A stretch of DNA of 64,000 nt from assembly GCA_965222505.1 (NCBI GenBank), contig OZ244956.1:2232001-2296000 (forward strand). The letters are read 5' to 3'. The translations under genes and the position numbers were made by a program. Of the stretch, positions 16,693 through 25,967 are shown piece by piece. The DNA comes from G965222505 sp965222505 (GTDB lineage Bacteria; Bacteroidota; Rhodothermia; Rhodothermales; DATKEJ01). The notes beneath the pieces are model-generated. The model had not been told where the DNA came from. It did no database searches and saw only the letters and a program-made list of their open reading frames with translations. Position 1 is the first letter of the stretch. Each line of letters opens with the position of its first letter.

Positions 16693-19047
16693 CTACACGA
16701 GGTCAGAGGAAGAAGAGCGACGGCGGCGTTGCATCACGATCAGGCCCACATAAATCAGGAAGAAGGAGAAGATCATGCTGGAGGCCGAGCCGTACCCGCA
16801 TTTGCCGTCCGGCTCGAAGGGGTCCGGTTCATCTTCTTCCTCTCGCGCTTCATCATAGACGTTGATCACCCCCCAACACACCCGGCCGATGTGCCGGTAT
16901 AATTCATGCGGGGCCCCCTGGAGTTCGCGCTTTTCTTCGATATTTTCGTAGCCGTGGAAGCACAACGTCGGCATGACGTCGTTGATCGGGACGATGGTCC
17001 GGGGGCGCTTTTGGCTCGGTTCTTCATCCTGGGCCAGGGCATTGCGTATCCCATCAAGCGAAAACCCACCCCGACGGGCATCGGGGGCGCGTTGCGTCAC
17101 CTTGACGCGGAAGCCGGTGCCCCCATTGTCTTTGTAGCTTGCTCGGCCGTCGTTGATGGCCAACGCCAGATAGCGGGCATTGCCGGGGGCCAAGGCTTGC
17201 ACACCGGCCCCAATCGCAAAGCCGGTCTGGAAGTTGTCGAACGAGCCAACCAGGCTGCCGGGTGGAGCATCCGGGACCAGCAACCGCCCTTCCACGCGGC
17301 GGGCGTAAGGGTCCAGCAACCCACTCGGTCCGTTAGGCGGCAAGGGGCCTTCCTGAAGGCCGTCGAGGTCTACATATTGCTCGTCTCGGTCATTCAAGCC
17401 GTAATGGGCAATCACCACCTGCACGCCGCCGTCGATCTTGACGTACACCGGGGGCATCATGCTCGTATCCCGCTGGGCGATCAGGGCGCCGGCTTGCGGC
17501 GGCACCATGAGGTTGGCCTTGAGGACTTTGCCGAACACATCCCGGCCCGGCCCGGCGATGTTGAGTTTCATGACCCGTGACCGTTCCCCTTCGAGCTTGG
17601 CAACAAATCGGTCTTCGTCAATTTGCTCGGCCCCTTCCAGTTCATAGACCCACTTGTCATCAGGGTCAACGTTTAACCAGCGGGCTTGCAAGAACATCTC
17701 TTTGCCGATGCCGGGGTCGTATTTCCCAAACCCAGCAAACCCCAGGGTAAAGGTAAACGCCTTGAAGGCATTTCCGGGCACGCACACAAAGTCCATGTTG
17801 ACCTGCCGCGTGTTGTTGGACGGGTTGGGGTCGTTGGCATAAATGGCTTCAGCCTTCATGCACTGGTGTTGACGGCGCACCGGACCACTGCCGATGTCCA
17901 CTTCCGAGTAGAAACCGTCCTGGGGATTGGTGGTGTCCCATTCCAGTACATTCACCCAGCTTTTATTGCCACCGGTTGCTGTCATGTCCTGCCCTCCGAG
18001 GCGGTTCATGGGCTGGCCGTTTTTGGTGGTGTACTCGGCCGTGTTGTTGACCACATCGTTGATGCTCTGGGCACTGATGTCGTCGTGCGAGGTGTTGCCG
18101 CTACACACTTCGCTTTTATTAATGAAATTCGACGGCCACGTGGGCAGGGCGCAATCGGCGTCGATGAGGGCTTCTTCATCAAGCCGGTGCCAGGATTCCC
18201 CGATGCCGCGGGCCGCCAGATACAGGTTCAGGCGCACATGCTCAGCATCTGCCACGGCTGTACCGCCAGGGTTGTTCAGCTCGACCTGGAACAGGTTTTT
18301 CTGCGTATGGCTGACCTTCCGGTAGTTTTCGGAACCGTCATAGCCGTTGCGCACGTTGGTAATGGACAGATCGGGGAAGGTGGTGGCCGGGTCGAAGATG
18401 TAATCTCCCCAAGCCGAGGGGGTGTTGTTGTTGACGGCGTTGAGCGTGGTTGGGGCAGGCCATTGTGTATACTTGGCTGCTGGGCTACTGAACGTCGAAT
18501 CTACATTGAAGATGGCAAAATAGACCCCCACAGTACCAACACTCAAATCCAAACCTGTGGTGGCCCCGGTTGGCACCTTGAGTTCGACGTTCCAGGTGTT
18601 GACATCGTCATGGACGCCGACGTCATTGGGGCTACCGGTCCACGTACTGGGATCCTGATTAGCCGGGCCCCATCGGCTTGGGTTGTTGCGATAAACTTCA
18701 ATACCCCAATCGGTAGCCTCTGTAGACCCGCTTGCATTATGGTTCATGTCGAAGCGAATCCACAAGGCATCATTGTTATTAGGGTTGGGGTCTGAGATCG
18801 TGGCGAAGAGGTAAATGCCATCCCCCTTGTGAAAGGCTCGAACATTGCCGACCAGGGGATCACCTCCGCCTTCATCGATATTGAACGTGTGTGCCCCATT
18901 CCATTCATTAGCCGGGCTGATTTCCCCGTTGAAAACGGGATTTAACCCCGGCAGACCGGTACTCGGAATTATCTGGGCGTGGCTTACGGTGTACCCCAGG
19001 GCCACAACCAAAACCGTGGCGGTGTACTGCATTAAACGTACATACAT
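16693..19047 (-). CDS. Exported CIS-linked protein with CBM9-like, LecA-lectin-like and C-terminal sorting-like regions
   Basis: A 784-residue protein with a signal peptide (TATVLVVALGYTVSHAQ). Residues about 35-215 look like a DOMON/CBM9-type sandwich (ISPANEWNGAHTFNI, YLFATISDPNPNNNDALWIRFDMNHN). A Cys-containing middle region follows. At about 520-650 lies a PA-IL/LecA-like galactose-binding domain: GSLVGSFDNFQTGFAIGAG, ALAPGNARYLALAINDGRASYKDNGGTGFRVKV, with the typical ND...DN pair. The C-terminus (about 749-784) is Lys-Cys-Gly, a hydrophobic span SSMIFSFFLIYVGLIVM, then RRRR, resembling CTERM-type sorting tails. It lies 12 bp after the fibre gene and 3 bp before the adaptor gene. A secreted, envelope-anchored sugar-binding protein encoded among CIS structural genes is unusual; its role is inference. 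Confidence 0.8.
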   Translation of the reverse strand: MYVRLMQYTATVLVVALGYTVSHAQIIPSTGLPGLNPVFNGEISPANEWNGAHTFNIDEGGGDPLVGNVRAFHKGDGIYLFATISDPNPNNNDALWIRFDMNHNASGSTEATDWGIEVYRNNPSRWGPANQDPSTWTGSPNDVGVHDDVNTWNVELKVPTGATTGLDLSVGTVGVYFAIFNVDSTFSSPAAKYTQWPAPTTLNAVNNNTPSAWGDYIFDPATTFPDLSITNVRNGYDGSENYRKVSHTQKNLFQVELNNPGGTAVADAEHVRLNLYLAARGIGESWHRLDEEALIDADCALPTWPSNFINKSEVCSGNTSHDDISAQSINDVVNNTAEYTTKNGQPMNRLGGQDMTATGGNKSWVNVLEWDTTNPQDGFYSEVDIGSGPVRRQHQCMKAEAIYANDPNPSNNTRQVNMDFVCVPGNAFKAFTFTLGFAGFGKYDPGIGKEMFLQARWLNVDPDDKWVYELEGAEQIDEDRFVAKLEGERSRVMKLNIAGPGRDVFGKVLKANLMVPPQAGALIAQRDTSMMPPVYVKIDGGVQVVIAHYGLNDRDEQYVDLDGLQEGPLPPNGPSGLLDPYARRVEGRLLVPDAPPGSLVGSFDNFQTGFAIGAGVQALAPGNARYLALAINDGRASYKDNGGTGFRVKVTQRAPDARRGGFSLDGIRNALAQDEEPSQKRPRTIVPINDVMPTLCFHGYENIEEKRELQGAPHELYRHIGRVCWGVINVYDEAREEEDEPDPFEPDGKCGYGSASSMIFSFFLIYVGLIVMQRRRRSSSSDLV

Positions 19048-19059
19048 GGTGTTCTCCGT

Positions 19060-21015
19060 TTAGGTCAGATTGAACGTAATGTCGAAGCGGGCATATGGCA
19101 GAGGATCGTTTGCCCCGCCGGTGATGCGCCGTAGCTCTACCCGATAGGTAAGCGGGCTGACGGCCCCGGCCTGGTCCGCCGTCTGGAAGTTGATGTTGGC
19201 TACTTGAGACCCTAACACCGGCAGTTGTGGCATGGCCGGCTCGTTGGGAGCTTGCCAACCGTTAGCAGCACTTTGGGCCGTCACCCGGACCTGGAACTGC
19301 TCGGGGTTGACGGAGAGGTTGTCAATACCGAACGGTAAAGTGATGCCGCCGAATATGACGGCGCGGGGCATGCTGGCTACATTGCCGGGCTGCAAGGCTG
19401 GGCCTTGATAGTTGAGCGCCGCCAGGGCGCCGGCCCCCGGCAAGATCTCCTGCCCGATGGCCATGGCCACAGGCGGATGGTTGTTGACCAATTGTTGCCG
19501 CCGTTCAGGGCGTACCGACACGTTCAGGTTGGTGTTGGCTGCACCGGCTACTGCCGTAACCAACAGCACCACATCCTGGCTGTTCTGGTTGGGCACAGTG
19601 ACGACCAATTCGCGTAGGTCCGCCTCGGTGGTGCCCTCGAAGGCCAGGGTCCATCCCGGACCGGCCGCTGCAATGGCCCGGATCGGCTCTTGCCCTTGCG
19701 CGGAGAGCAGGTTGCTCTGGATGCGAAGCGTGAGGCGGTATGCCGTGTCTGCCGCCAACGGCCCCGCAGGGGATACACTGATCAGGTTGACCGTCACCGT
19801 CCCTTCGGGCAAGTCGTTGCCCGCCAGGCCGAGTTCCTGGTTGAGCCGTTCCTGGGCCATCACGGCCCCGAGCACATCATTGCTGGCGAGGGCATAGGCC
19901 ATACTTTGCGGGTCGTTCGGGGCCAGGCCGTTCATGTGCAGCCGGTGGGCGTCCCGAAAGTTCTGCGTGTCGGCGTTGCCGAGGCCGTTGCCGAGGTGCT
20001 GTTCCAGGAGCGTCATAAAGCCGTCCTCGGCATCGAAATAGGATTGCATGGCCGCCTCGGCCGCAGCCCGGTGTAGCACCTCGCTGTGGGCCTGTTGCTC
20101 GAAGGCTACGGCCAGCGCCCGAACGTCCTGATACGTGTTCATGACCTGCCACGTCTCCACCTCATTGCCCGGAAAGAAGAGCGTACCGGGCCGGGCCGTC
20201 ACCCACTGTCTCGTCACGTCCAGGTGGGCCCGGAACATCCCCGCCAGCCGGGTACTGTTGAGGCGTTGGCCCCGTGCGGCATCGTCTACGAGCAAGGGCG
20301 CATGCGTCACGGCCCCCAGCGTGAGGTGCGTCCGGCGCAGATCCGTAATCATTGCATCACTGATCTGCGGGCCGGGCTGCCGGGCCACCAAGGCCAGTGG
20401 ATAATACCGGTGCCGGGGTTGCCGGTTGGGGATGGTAGCCGGGTCCAGGGGGTCGTCCCCCGCCGCAATCGGGGCCACGCGCACGACCCATATCCGCTCG
20501 ACCCGTGCGCAGGTCTCAATCCCGATATTGGGGTCTACAAGGCGGCTGTCATCCTGGGCATGCACCAACGTCTCCCAGGCATCAATGTAGACCAGTTCGT
20601 TTCGTGCGACCGGAGCCGGGGCCAGCGGAATCGGCAAGGCGGGGCTGACCCCCGCATGGTTCCGGTGAGGTTGTGTGCTGTAGGCCACTGTACTGCGGTT
20701 GAGGGTCAACCAGCCATCCAAAAACAGCAGGCCGGTTTCAATGTAAAAATCGTTTGGCACCCCGGAAGCCGAAATCCGAAACCCGTCATTGCCTGCGGGC
20801 ACGCCATTGCCGATGGCCCGGACCAGCAGGGTTTCGAGTTCGAGCCGGCGGATATCGTCCTGCTCGTTCCACTCGGCATCCAATACCGGCACACCCTGCT
20901 GCAACCGCACGCTTACGTAATGACGCGGGTTTATCAGCGGCGCAACCGTGGTGCCTCTGACTTCATTGAGTACATTTTGCGTGGCCCTGAACGAATCTCT
21001 CGAAAAATCACCCAT
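19060..21015 (-). CDS. CIS tail-fibre/baseplate-appendage protein (DUF6519-like)
   Basis: A 651-residue protein whose N-terminus (MGDFSRDSFRA, then HYVSVRLQQGVPVLDAEWNEQDDIRRLELETLL) is the signature of a family found with extracellular contractile injection systems. It continues with GFRISASGVPNDFYIETGLLFLDGWL, a core with DAWETLVHAQDDSRLVDPNIGIETCARVERIWVVR, and beta-rich repeats to the end. The expected role is a fibre or collar protein attached to the baseplate. It sits between the two small paralogous adaptor genes. Confidence 0.8.
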   Translation of the reverse strand: MGDFSRDSFRATQNVLNEVRGTTVAPLINPRHYVSVRLQQGVPVLDAEWNEQDDIRRLELETLLVRAIGNGVPAGNDGFRISASGVPNDFYIETGLLFLDGWLTLNRSTVAYSTQPHRNHAGVSPALPIPLAPAPVARNELVYIDAWETLVHAQDDSRLVDPNIGIETCARVERIWVVRVAPIAAGDDPLDPATIPNRQPRHRYYPLALVARQPGPQISDAMITDLRRTHLTLGAVTHAPLLVDDAARGQRLNSTRLAGMFRAHLDVTRQWVTARPGTLFFPGNEVETWQVMNTYQDVRALAVAFEQQAHSEVLHRAAAEAAMQSYFDAEDGFMTLLEQHLGNGLGNADTQNFRDAHRLHMNGLAPNDPQSMAYALASNDVLGAVMAQERLNQELGLAGNDLPEGTVTVNLISVSPAGPLAADTAYRLTLRIQSNLLSAQGQEPIRAIAAAGPGWTLAFEGTTEADLRELVVTVPNQNSQDVVLLVTAVAGAANTNLNVSVRPERRQQLVNNHPPVAMAIGQEILPGAGALAALNYQGPALQPGNVASMPRAVIFGGITLPFGIDNLSVNPEQFQVRVTAQSAANGWQAPNEPAMPQLPVLGSQVANINFQTADQAGAVSPLTYRVELRRITGGANDPLPYARFDITFNLT

Positions 21016-21036
21016 GACTTGCTCTGCTAAATGGGG

Positions 21037-21558
21037 TTAAAAGGCGAGTTGAATGGTGCGGGTGAGGGTGTCCGCTGCGGCCTTGTGAATGACGGCATGA
21101 CGGACGTAGTCGATCATGTAATCCTGGCTGTTGAATTGCCCGAACAGACCAAACTCCCGCAAGGGGTAATCAGGCTGACCATTGAGTGGAGGCATCCCCG
21201 GCCCCAGGTCTACCGTCACCTGGACCCGGCTGGTCGGGGCGACGCTCGGTTGACCAACGGCATCCAGATAGACGATCTGGTTGGGCTGGATGAGTATGTC
21301 GAACGGATTGGGATCCACCAGCTGCTGATCGGCAGGTTGGGGACCAACGGGCGGATTGGCATCCCATGCAGCCAGGCCCCGGCCAATGCGCAGCAAACGG
21401 ATACCCAGGGGACCATCTCCTTTCATGAAGGCGGCCAGCAACACCCGGCACCGATCCACGACGAGGTTGGATCGCCATCCGAAATCGGTAGCACGGCCGT
21501 CAGCCTGGCGCAGTACATCGTGAAAAATACCTTTGGGGGTCCACCGTTGTGTGTTCAT
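21037..21558 (-). CDS. CIS-associated small adaptor protein
   Basis: A 173-residue protein between the gpI-propeller gene and the fibre gene. It is paralogous to the 146-residue product at 16250-16690 (DRCRVLLAAFMKG, GRGLAAWDANPP, QIVYLDAVGQPSVAPTSRVQVTVDLG, LREFGLFG, LTRTIQLAF). Its extra N-terminus (TQRWTPKGIFHDVLRQADGRATDFGWRSN) is absent from the paralog. Likely a baseplate-fibre connector. No catalytic motifs. Confidence 0.72.
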   Translation of the reverse strand: MNTQRWTPKGIFHDVLRQADGRATDFGWRSNLVVDRCRVLLAAFMKGDGPLGIRLLRIGRGLAAWDANPPVGPQPADQQLVDPNPFDILIQPNQIVYLDAVGQPSVAPTSRVQVTVDLGPGMPPLNGQPDYPLREFGLFGQFNSQDYMIDYVRHAVIHKAAADTLTRTIQLAF

Positions 21559-21570
21559 CGTTTCGCTCCG

Positions 21571-23964
21571 TTAAATCAAGGCATCCGTAAAGACCAGTCC
21601 ATCACCGAGAACGGTATTCCCCAGAATGGAAGTATAGACATCCTGGTATCCCGACTGAATTAGGCGCGGGACCTCCAGCGTGGGCCGGTCGTAGTCGTAG
21701 ACGTGCTCTGCATAGGTATCCTCTGGCGCAATCAACACAGCCCGGTCTGTGGCGGGCAGGAAATCCCGCAAGACCTGCCGCACGCGGGTTTTGCCCGTCA
21801 CCACAGCCGCGACATCCATCGTGTCCGGTTCAAGGTAAATCCCGAGGGTATCGTGGGCGTACCAGTCCCCCTCGGATCGGCTGCCAGACGGCCCGGCATC
21901 GTAGGTATAGGTCTGAAAATCATCGAACTGCCGGTGCAAGCCGATTTTCTCCTGGTTGCGCATCCGGGGCGTTGTAGAACCGGCGTATCGAAAATCAACC
22001 GATGTAATACCGCGCGGGTCATTGACCGGGTAAATCGGGCTTCGGTTGGACCGATACCACAGGTAGGTCTCATTCCCCAAAAGCACCGGGCAGGCATGGC
22101 GCTGGGTGTAGGCGTTCTGCGTGACCTGCACCGGCGCGCTCCAGGCGTTGGCAACGGCATCAAACGTCCGGTGCCAGATCGACCATCCTTGCCGACGATC
22201 TGAGCTAAAGAACAGTTCGAGCGTGCCGGTGGGGTTGACGAACGCCACCGGATCGGCCTCGTGATACGTGGGCGGGAGCGAAGAGCGTACGGTTACGGCA
22301 CTCCACCCGGCGGCATTTAAGGCCAGGTTGCTCTTGGACCGCATGCACAGCACACGCCGCGTCTGCCCCGGTGTACCTGTGGGTTCATGCCGTGCCCAGA
22401 AGACCCAGAGCTGGCGCTGGGGTGCGTTGGTGGGGAAGGCCACCACAAAGGGCTGGCCATCGATGGCTACCGCCCCCCCTGCCGCATCCGGGAAATCCAC
22501 ATCGGCTAACCAGGCGTTGCCCTGGCGACGGGTATACTGTAACCGCCAGGTGGTGCCCATACGGGCCATCCAGAACAACCAGATGCGCCCGTTGCCGTCT
22601 ACCACGGCACATGGATCCTTGCGTTCAATCGCGGAATTTCCAAAGTCTTGTACCGCCCCCCAAACACCTGCTGCATTTCGTACCCGGTACTGAATGCTCC
22701 ATCGGCCCTCCTGGTATGCCGCCCAGAATACCCACACCTGCCCGTTGGGCCGCCGGACGGCGCTCGGATTTTTGTGCATCCCGGCTTCCAGCATCAAGGG
22801 TTGGCCAGTAACCCATGCCTCGCCCGGTGCACGAGAAGCATACCAGATGCCCCACCGATTCATGCGGTACGTGTGATAAAACACCATCAAGGTACCATCG
22901 GCCATCGTGACCCCCGTGGGGCGGCCCTGGAAGGCATGGTCCAGCACATGGGGTTCGTCTATATCTGTCCAGACGTTGGGGTTGGCGGCATCGCGCACAC
23001 GCAGCCAGAGGTTGAGGGCTTCGGGCCGGTTGGCCGTGAAGACGTTGTGGGCAAACTCCTTGACCCGGCTCCGCCAACTGGTTTCCTGTTGCACCCAGGT
23101 AATGCATCCTGGAATGCCGCCGGTCAGCCGGTAGAGCGCGGGGGCGTATTTGATTTCGTGGCGCTGCGTGGGGATGGCTTGGTCAAAGCTCAGGTTCCAC
23201 CCGATCCACCGGGCCAAAAGCGGGAGCAGCGCGTAGTGGGTATCGTCAATGTTGTGCAGCCCACGCAGGCCCTCGGCAGAGGTGCGCATCAGATCCAGAG
23301 GCGTACCGAAGAGGTCTATGAACCGGCGCAGTTGCCCCGCGCGGGGCGACGCTTCAGGGATGCTCTCTGCCCCCGGCGCCGGCGTGCGGGTGATGGTGTC
23401 GTGCCGGTGGTGAATGGCCGGTAGCATCTGGTACAGGGTGCGGCTCAGGCCGTAGGTTTCGCCGGGGGCTACCAACGCCCGGTATGGTTGCGGTGAGGCC
23501 TGGGCTGGCAAAATCGGGCTAAAAAGTTGGTAATAATAGCGTGTATTGGGTTCCAATCCACCGATGGAATCCCCGATGTCCAACACCTGAACCACACGCG
23601 TCAAGGGCATGTCGTTGGTATCGAGGGTGGTGACCTGCGTCCGGCGCAGCACCTCCTGAACGCGGCCGCCCACGATGCGCCCCACGGTCGCCACCCGCTT
23701 GAGGATGCGGCGGTCGGCTGTGCGGCGTTCTTCAAGGGGCAGTTCGCTGATGACGGTACCCGCCCCTGGGAAGGTAGTGCTGTCATAGACCAGATAGGGG
23801 TCCGGAGCTACCGGCGCAGGGTACTGAAAATCACCAGTCTTGCGCCGGATGCGCACCACCGGTACGTCGGCCAGGGTTTCGCCGGCCTCAAACCGGAAAA
23901 CCCAATTCAGTTGAATGCGCCGCCCGACGATGTCGGCCGTGGCTTTGAACCCCTCGATCCTCAT
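21571..23964 (-). CDS. Baseplate gpI/Afp12-like protein carrying a beta-propeller
   Basis: A 797-residue protein. The N-terminal 170 or so residues look like an FN3-type sandwich (GRRIQLNWVFRFEAG to LEPNTRYYYQLFSPI). Residues about 200-325 match the P2 gpI/Afp12 wedge family (LRRFIDLFGTPLDLMRTSAEGLRGLHNID, LARWIGWNLSFDQAIPTQRHEIKYAPALYRLTGGIPGCITWVQQET). Then come about six Trp-rich blades of a sialidase/BNR-like propeller (VRRPNGQVWVFWAAYQEGRWSIQYRVR, NGRIWLFWMARMGTTWRLQYTRR, LELFFSSDRRQGWSIWHRT). The C-terminus resumes with VTGKTRVRQVLRDFLPATDRAVLI. The start overlaps the gpJ stop (ATGA). The propeller may bind glycans; no catalytic sialidase set could be assigned. Confidence 0.82.
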   Translation of the reverse strand: MRIEGFKATADIVGRRIQLNWVFRFEAGETLADVPVVRIRRKTGDFQYPAPVAPDPYLVYDSTTFPGAGTVISELPLEERRTADRRILKRVATVGRIVGGRVQEVLRRTQVTTLDTNDMPLTRVVQVLDIGDSIGGLEPNTRYYYQLFSPILPAQASPQPYRALVAPGETYGLSRTLYQMLPAIHHRHDTITRTPAPGAESIPEASPRAGQLRRFIDLFGTPLDLMRTSAEGLRGLHNIDDTHYALLPLLARWIGWNLSFDQAIPTQRHEIKYAPALYRLTGGIPGCITWVQQETSWRSRVKEFAHNVFTANRPEALNLWLRVRDAANPNVWTDIDEPHVLDHAFQGRPTGVTMADGTLMVFYHTYRMNRWGIWYASRAPGEAWVTGQPLMLEAGMHKNPSAVRRPNGQVWVFWAAYQEGRWSIQYRVRNAAGVWGAVQDFGNSAIERKDPCAVVDGNGRIWLFWMARMGTTWRLQYTRRQGNAWLADVDFPDAAGGAVAIDGQPFVVAFPTNAPQRQLWVFWARHEPTGTPGQTRRVLCMRSKSNLALNAAGWSAVTVRSSLPPTYHEADPVAFVNPTGTLELFFSSDRRQGWSIWHRTFDAVANAWSAPVQVTQNAYTQRHACPVLLGNETYLWYRSNRSPIYPVNDPRGITSVDFRYAGSTTPRMRNQEKIGLHRQFDDFQTYTYDAGPSGSRSEGDWYAHDTLGIYLEPDTMDVAAVVTGKTRVRQVLRDFLPATDRAVLIAPEDTYAEHVYDYDRPTLEVPRLIQSGYQDVYTSILGNTVLGDGLVFTDALI

Positions 23965-25565
23965 GATGCTACCTCCCGAACGTTAACCACCAAATTGCCG
24001 ATCTCCGGAATTTCAAAGGCTCCCATTTCGATTCGGCCTTCCGGGGCCAGGTCCGTTTGCAGGGCCCGCTGGATGACTTCAGGCAGGTCCGAGGCTTGCG
24101 CAACACCAAACTGGTTGAGAATGGACTGTACATCCTGGTTCTGCTGATCCTTCCGCACAAACCGGCGCACATTGACAGCCTCTACACCGTCGAGGTCTTC
24201 GATGGCTTCATAGACCTTGCTCAGGTACATCGTCTGTTGAAAATGTACCTCTTCAAAAGCCATCAAATGTTGCACCGCCGCCTGCACCCGTTGCCGCACG
24301 ATCTCTGGCTTATGATGCCGGGCCACGACGATGTCTACCGTTACATCAATAGGAATGCAAATGGAGTCATGAATGTGCACCACGGTGCCAGCCATTCGCT
24401 TGTCCTCGAAATATGCCAGAAGCCGTTTTTTGAGATCGTTGGGGACGGGTCGGCAGGTAGACCCTTCAGGTGCAATAAACAGGTCCACGCGGTTCAGACC
24501 CCGGCTGCGGGCCTTCACCTTGGCGACCCCTCCGGCTTGATGGGCAAGCGCCACATAATCACTCAACGTCACGGCGCGTTGGCCGGACCGGAAGGCCAGC
24601 GGCCCAAACCGGACGGCATGATCTACGCTTTCTTCCTCGGCCCCGCCTGCCGCAGGGCGCGGGTTGGTCACGGCAACGATGGGCAATCCACCCGGACCAG
24701 GCTGGTTGATCGCGCCGGCCGGTACGTTCCCCACAGTGCCTCCACCCACGCGGTAGACCGCCCTCAGGTTGTTGATACCCATTGGAGGGCGGCGGCCGTA
24801 CATGCCGTCTCCAAAGACCACCCAGATGGCCCCGAGTTCATCCACCTGGAGGTAATACTCGCGCGCTTCCGGCCCGGAGATCAACACCCGACCATCTTGC
24901 CCGATGTGGTACAGCAGGCTGTCGCGCCGATCCCACTGAACCCATCCGGCCCCTTCATCGACTTCTACCGTCAGGGTTTCCGGGATGACGGGGGTGTTTT
25001 GCAGCTTGTACCGCTGGTTCGGCTCTCCGGTGGCGGAGCCTAGGGTTTCCGGATTCACCAACCGACTGTGGCGCACGGGTAAGCCGTGGTAGGTCAGTTG
25101 GCCGTTGGCTTCGGCTTGCACCTGGCCGGAGGTCAAGTCGATGTTGAAGTCCGCCTCCAGGTATTCAAAGGTCTGCACCGGCCCGGTGTCTTCGGAAGTC
25201 AAGAAGGAAGCCCCCTGCGGAATCACCACCACCGTGGGGTCGCCGGGGCCGGGGGCATCGAAGATCAGAGAGAGGTCTGCGGTGGCAGCTACCGGCGGGC
25301 GCAGTTCGTACCCAATCAGCCGGAGGAGGTGCAGGACGCTCCGGCGTTCGGTAGCGGTGTGCAGGAAGGATTCGTTGGCGATCCGGTCCTGGTAGTACAA
25401 CACCACATCCCCCATGTAAGCGAACAGGTCTACCAGCAACACCCCGAGGTCCGTCGGCGTTTGGTCCGTCCATTCGGGCAGGCGGTAGCGGGCCAGGGCC
25501 AGCATCGCATCCCGCAGCGAAGCGTAGTCTTTATTGGTATAGTCAATAACCGGCTTGGGCAACAT
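23961..25565 (-). CDS. Baseplate J-like wedge protein
   Basis: A 534-residue member of the baseplate J/gp47/Afp11 family, which forms the wedge that triggers sheath contraction. Seen: NKDYASLRDAMLALARYRLPEWTDQTPTDLGVLLVDLFAYMGDVVLYYQDRIANESFL, then VWVVFGDGMYGRRPPMGINNLRAVYRVGGGTVGNVPAGAI, a conserved GVAKVKARSRGLNRVDLFIAPEG, and the terminal GRIEMGAFEIPEIGNLVVNV. Full length. It is translationally coupled to the gpI gene (4-bp overlap) and lies 21 bp after gp25. Confidence 0.93.
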   Translation of the reverse strand: MLPKPVIDYTNKDYASLRDAMLALARYRLPEWTDQTPTDLGVLLVDLFAYMGDVVLYYQDRIANESFLHTATERRSVLHLLRLIGYELRPPVAATADLSLIFDAPGPGDPTVVVIPQGASFLTSEDTGPVQTFEYLEADFNIDLTSGQVQAEANGQLTYHGLPVRHSRLVNPETLGSATGEPNQRYKLQNTPVIPETLTVEVDEGAGWVQWDRRDSLLYHIGQDGRVLISGPEAREYYLQVDELGAIWVVFGDGMYGRRPPMGINNLRAVYRVGGGTVGNVPAGAINQPGPGGLPIVAVTNPRPAAGGAEEESVDHAVRFGPLAFRSGQRAVTLSDYVALAHQAGGVAKVKARSRGLNRVDLFIAPEGSTCRPVPNDLKKRLLAYFEDKRMAGTVVHIHDSICIPIDVTVDIVVARHHKPEIVRQRVQAAVQHLMAFEEVHFQQTMYLSKVYEAIEDLDGVEAVNVRRFVRKDQQNQDVQSILNQFGVAQASDLPEVIQRALQTDLAPEGRIEMGAFEIPEIGNLVVNVREVAS

Positions 25566-25586
25566 GGTAATCCTCTCGAATAAACG

Positions 25587-25955
25587 TCAGCGCAAGGGCA
25601 CAATCATTTGCTCGGCGATGGGCGCGTGGGTGTACACGTAGTTCAGTTGAAGGCGTAGCTCTCCCTCCTCCTGCACCACCTGGGCCCCCGTGACCAATAC
25701 CCGAGGCTCCCAGCGCAACAGGGCCTCCTGGGCCTGCTGCCGGATAAGTTCTGCCGTGACGTTGTCGTTGGGGTTGTGCACCAGGCTGTGGATGCGCGTC
25801 CCGTAATCCCGCAACATTGGCCGCTCCCCGGTTCGGGTGCCAAGCACGACGCGCATGTTCTGGCGGATTTTCTCCTGCCCGGAGGCCGTGGCCACCCCTC
25901 CTGTTTTCGGGTCGATGCGGAAAGGAAATTGAATACCGTGGACGTTGAGACTCAT
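25587..25955 (-). CDS. Baseplate wedge protein, gp25/gpW (Afp9) family
   Basis: A 122-residue protein with the gp25 lysozyme-like wedge signature: FPFRIDPKTGGVATASGQEKIRQNMRVVLGTRTGERPMLRDYGTRIHSLVHNPND and a following NVTAELIRQQAQEALLRWEPRVLV. In contractile tails gp25 initiates the wedge and sheath assembly. I prefer ATG 25955 (MSLNVHG) over 25964, because upstream GTACATC has the same spacing to ATG as in the tube gene. Confidence 0.93.
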   Translation of the reverse strand: MSLNVHGIQFPFRIDPKTGGVATASGQEKIRQNMRVVLGTRTGERPMLRDYGTRIHSLVHNPNDNVTAELIRQQAQEALLRWEPRVLVTGAQVVQEEGELRLQLNYVYTHAPIAEQMIVPLR

Positions 25956-25967
25956 GATGTACATTGG

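Noticed and set aside
17686..18795. Long plus-strand frame (369 codons) opposite the LecA-like gene
   Set aside because: It is antisense to a gene with a signal peptide and clear domains. The composition is that of a GC-rich shadow frame with no protein motifs.
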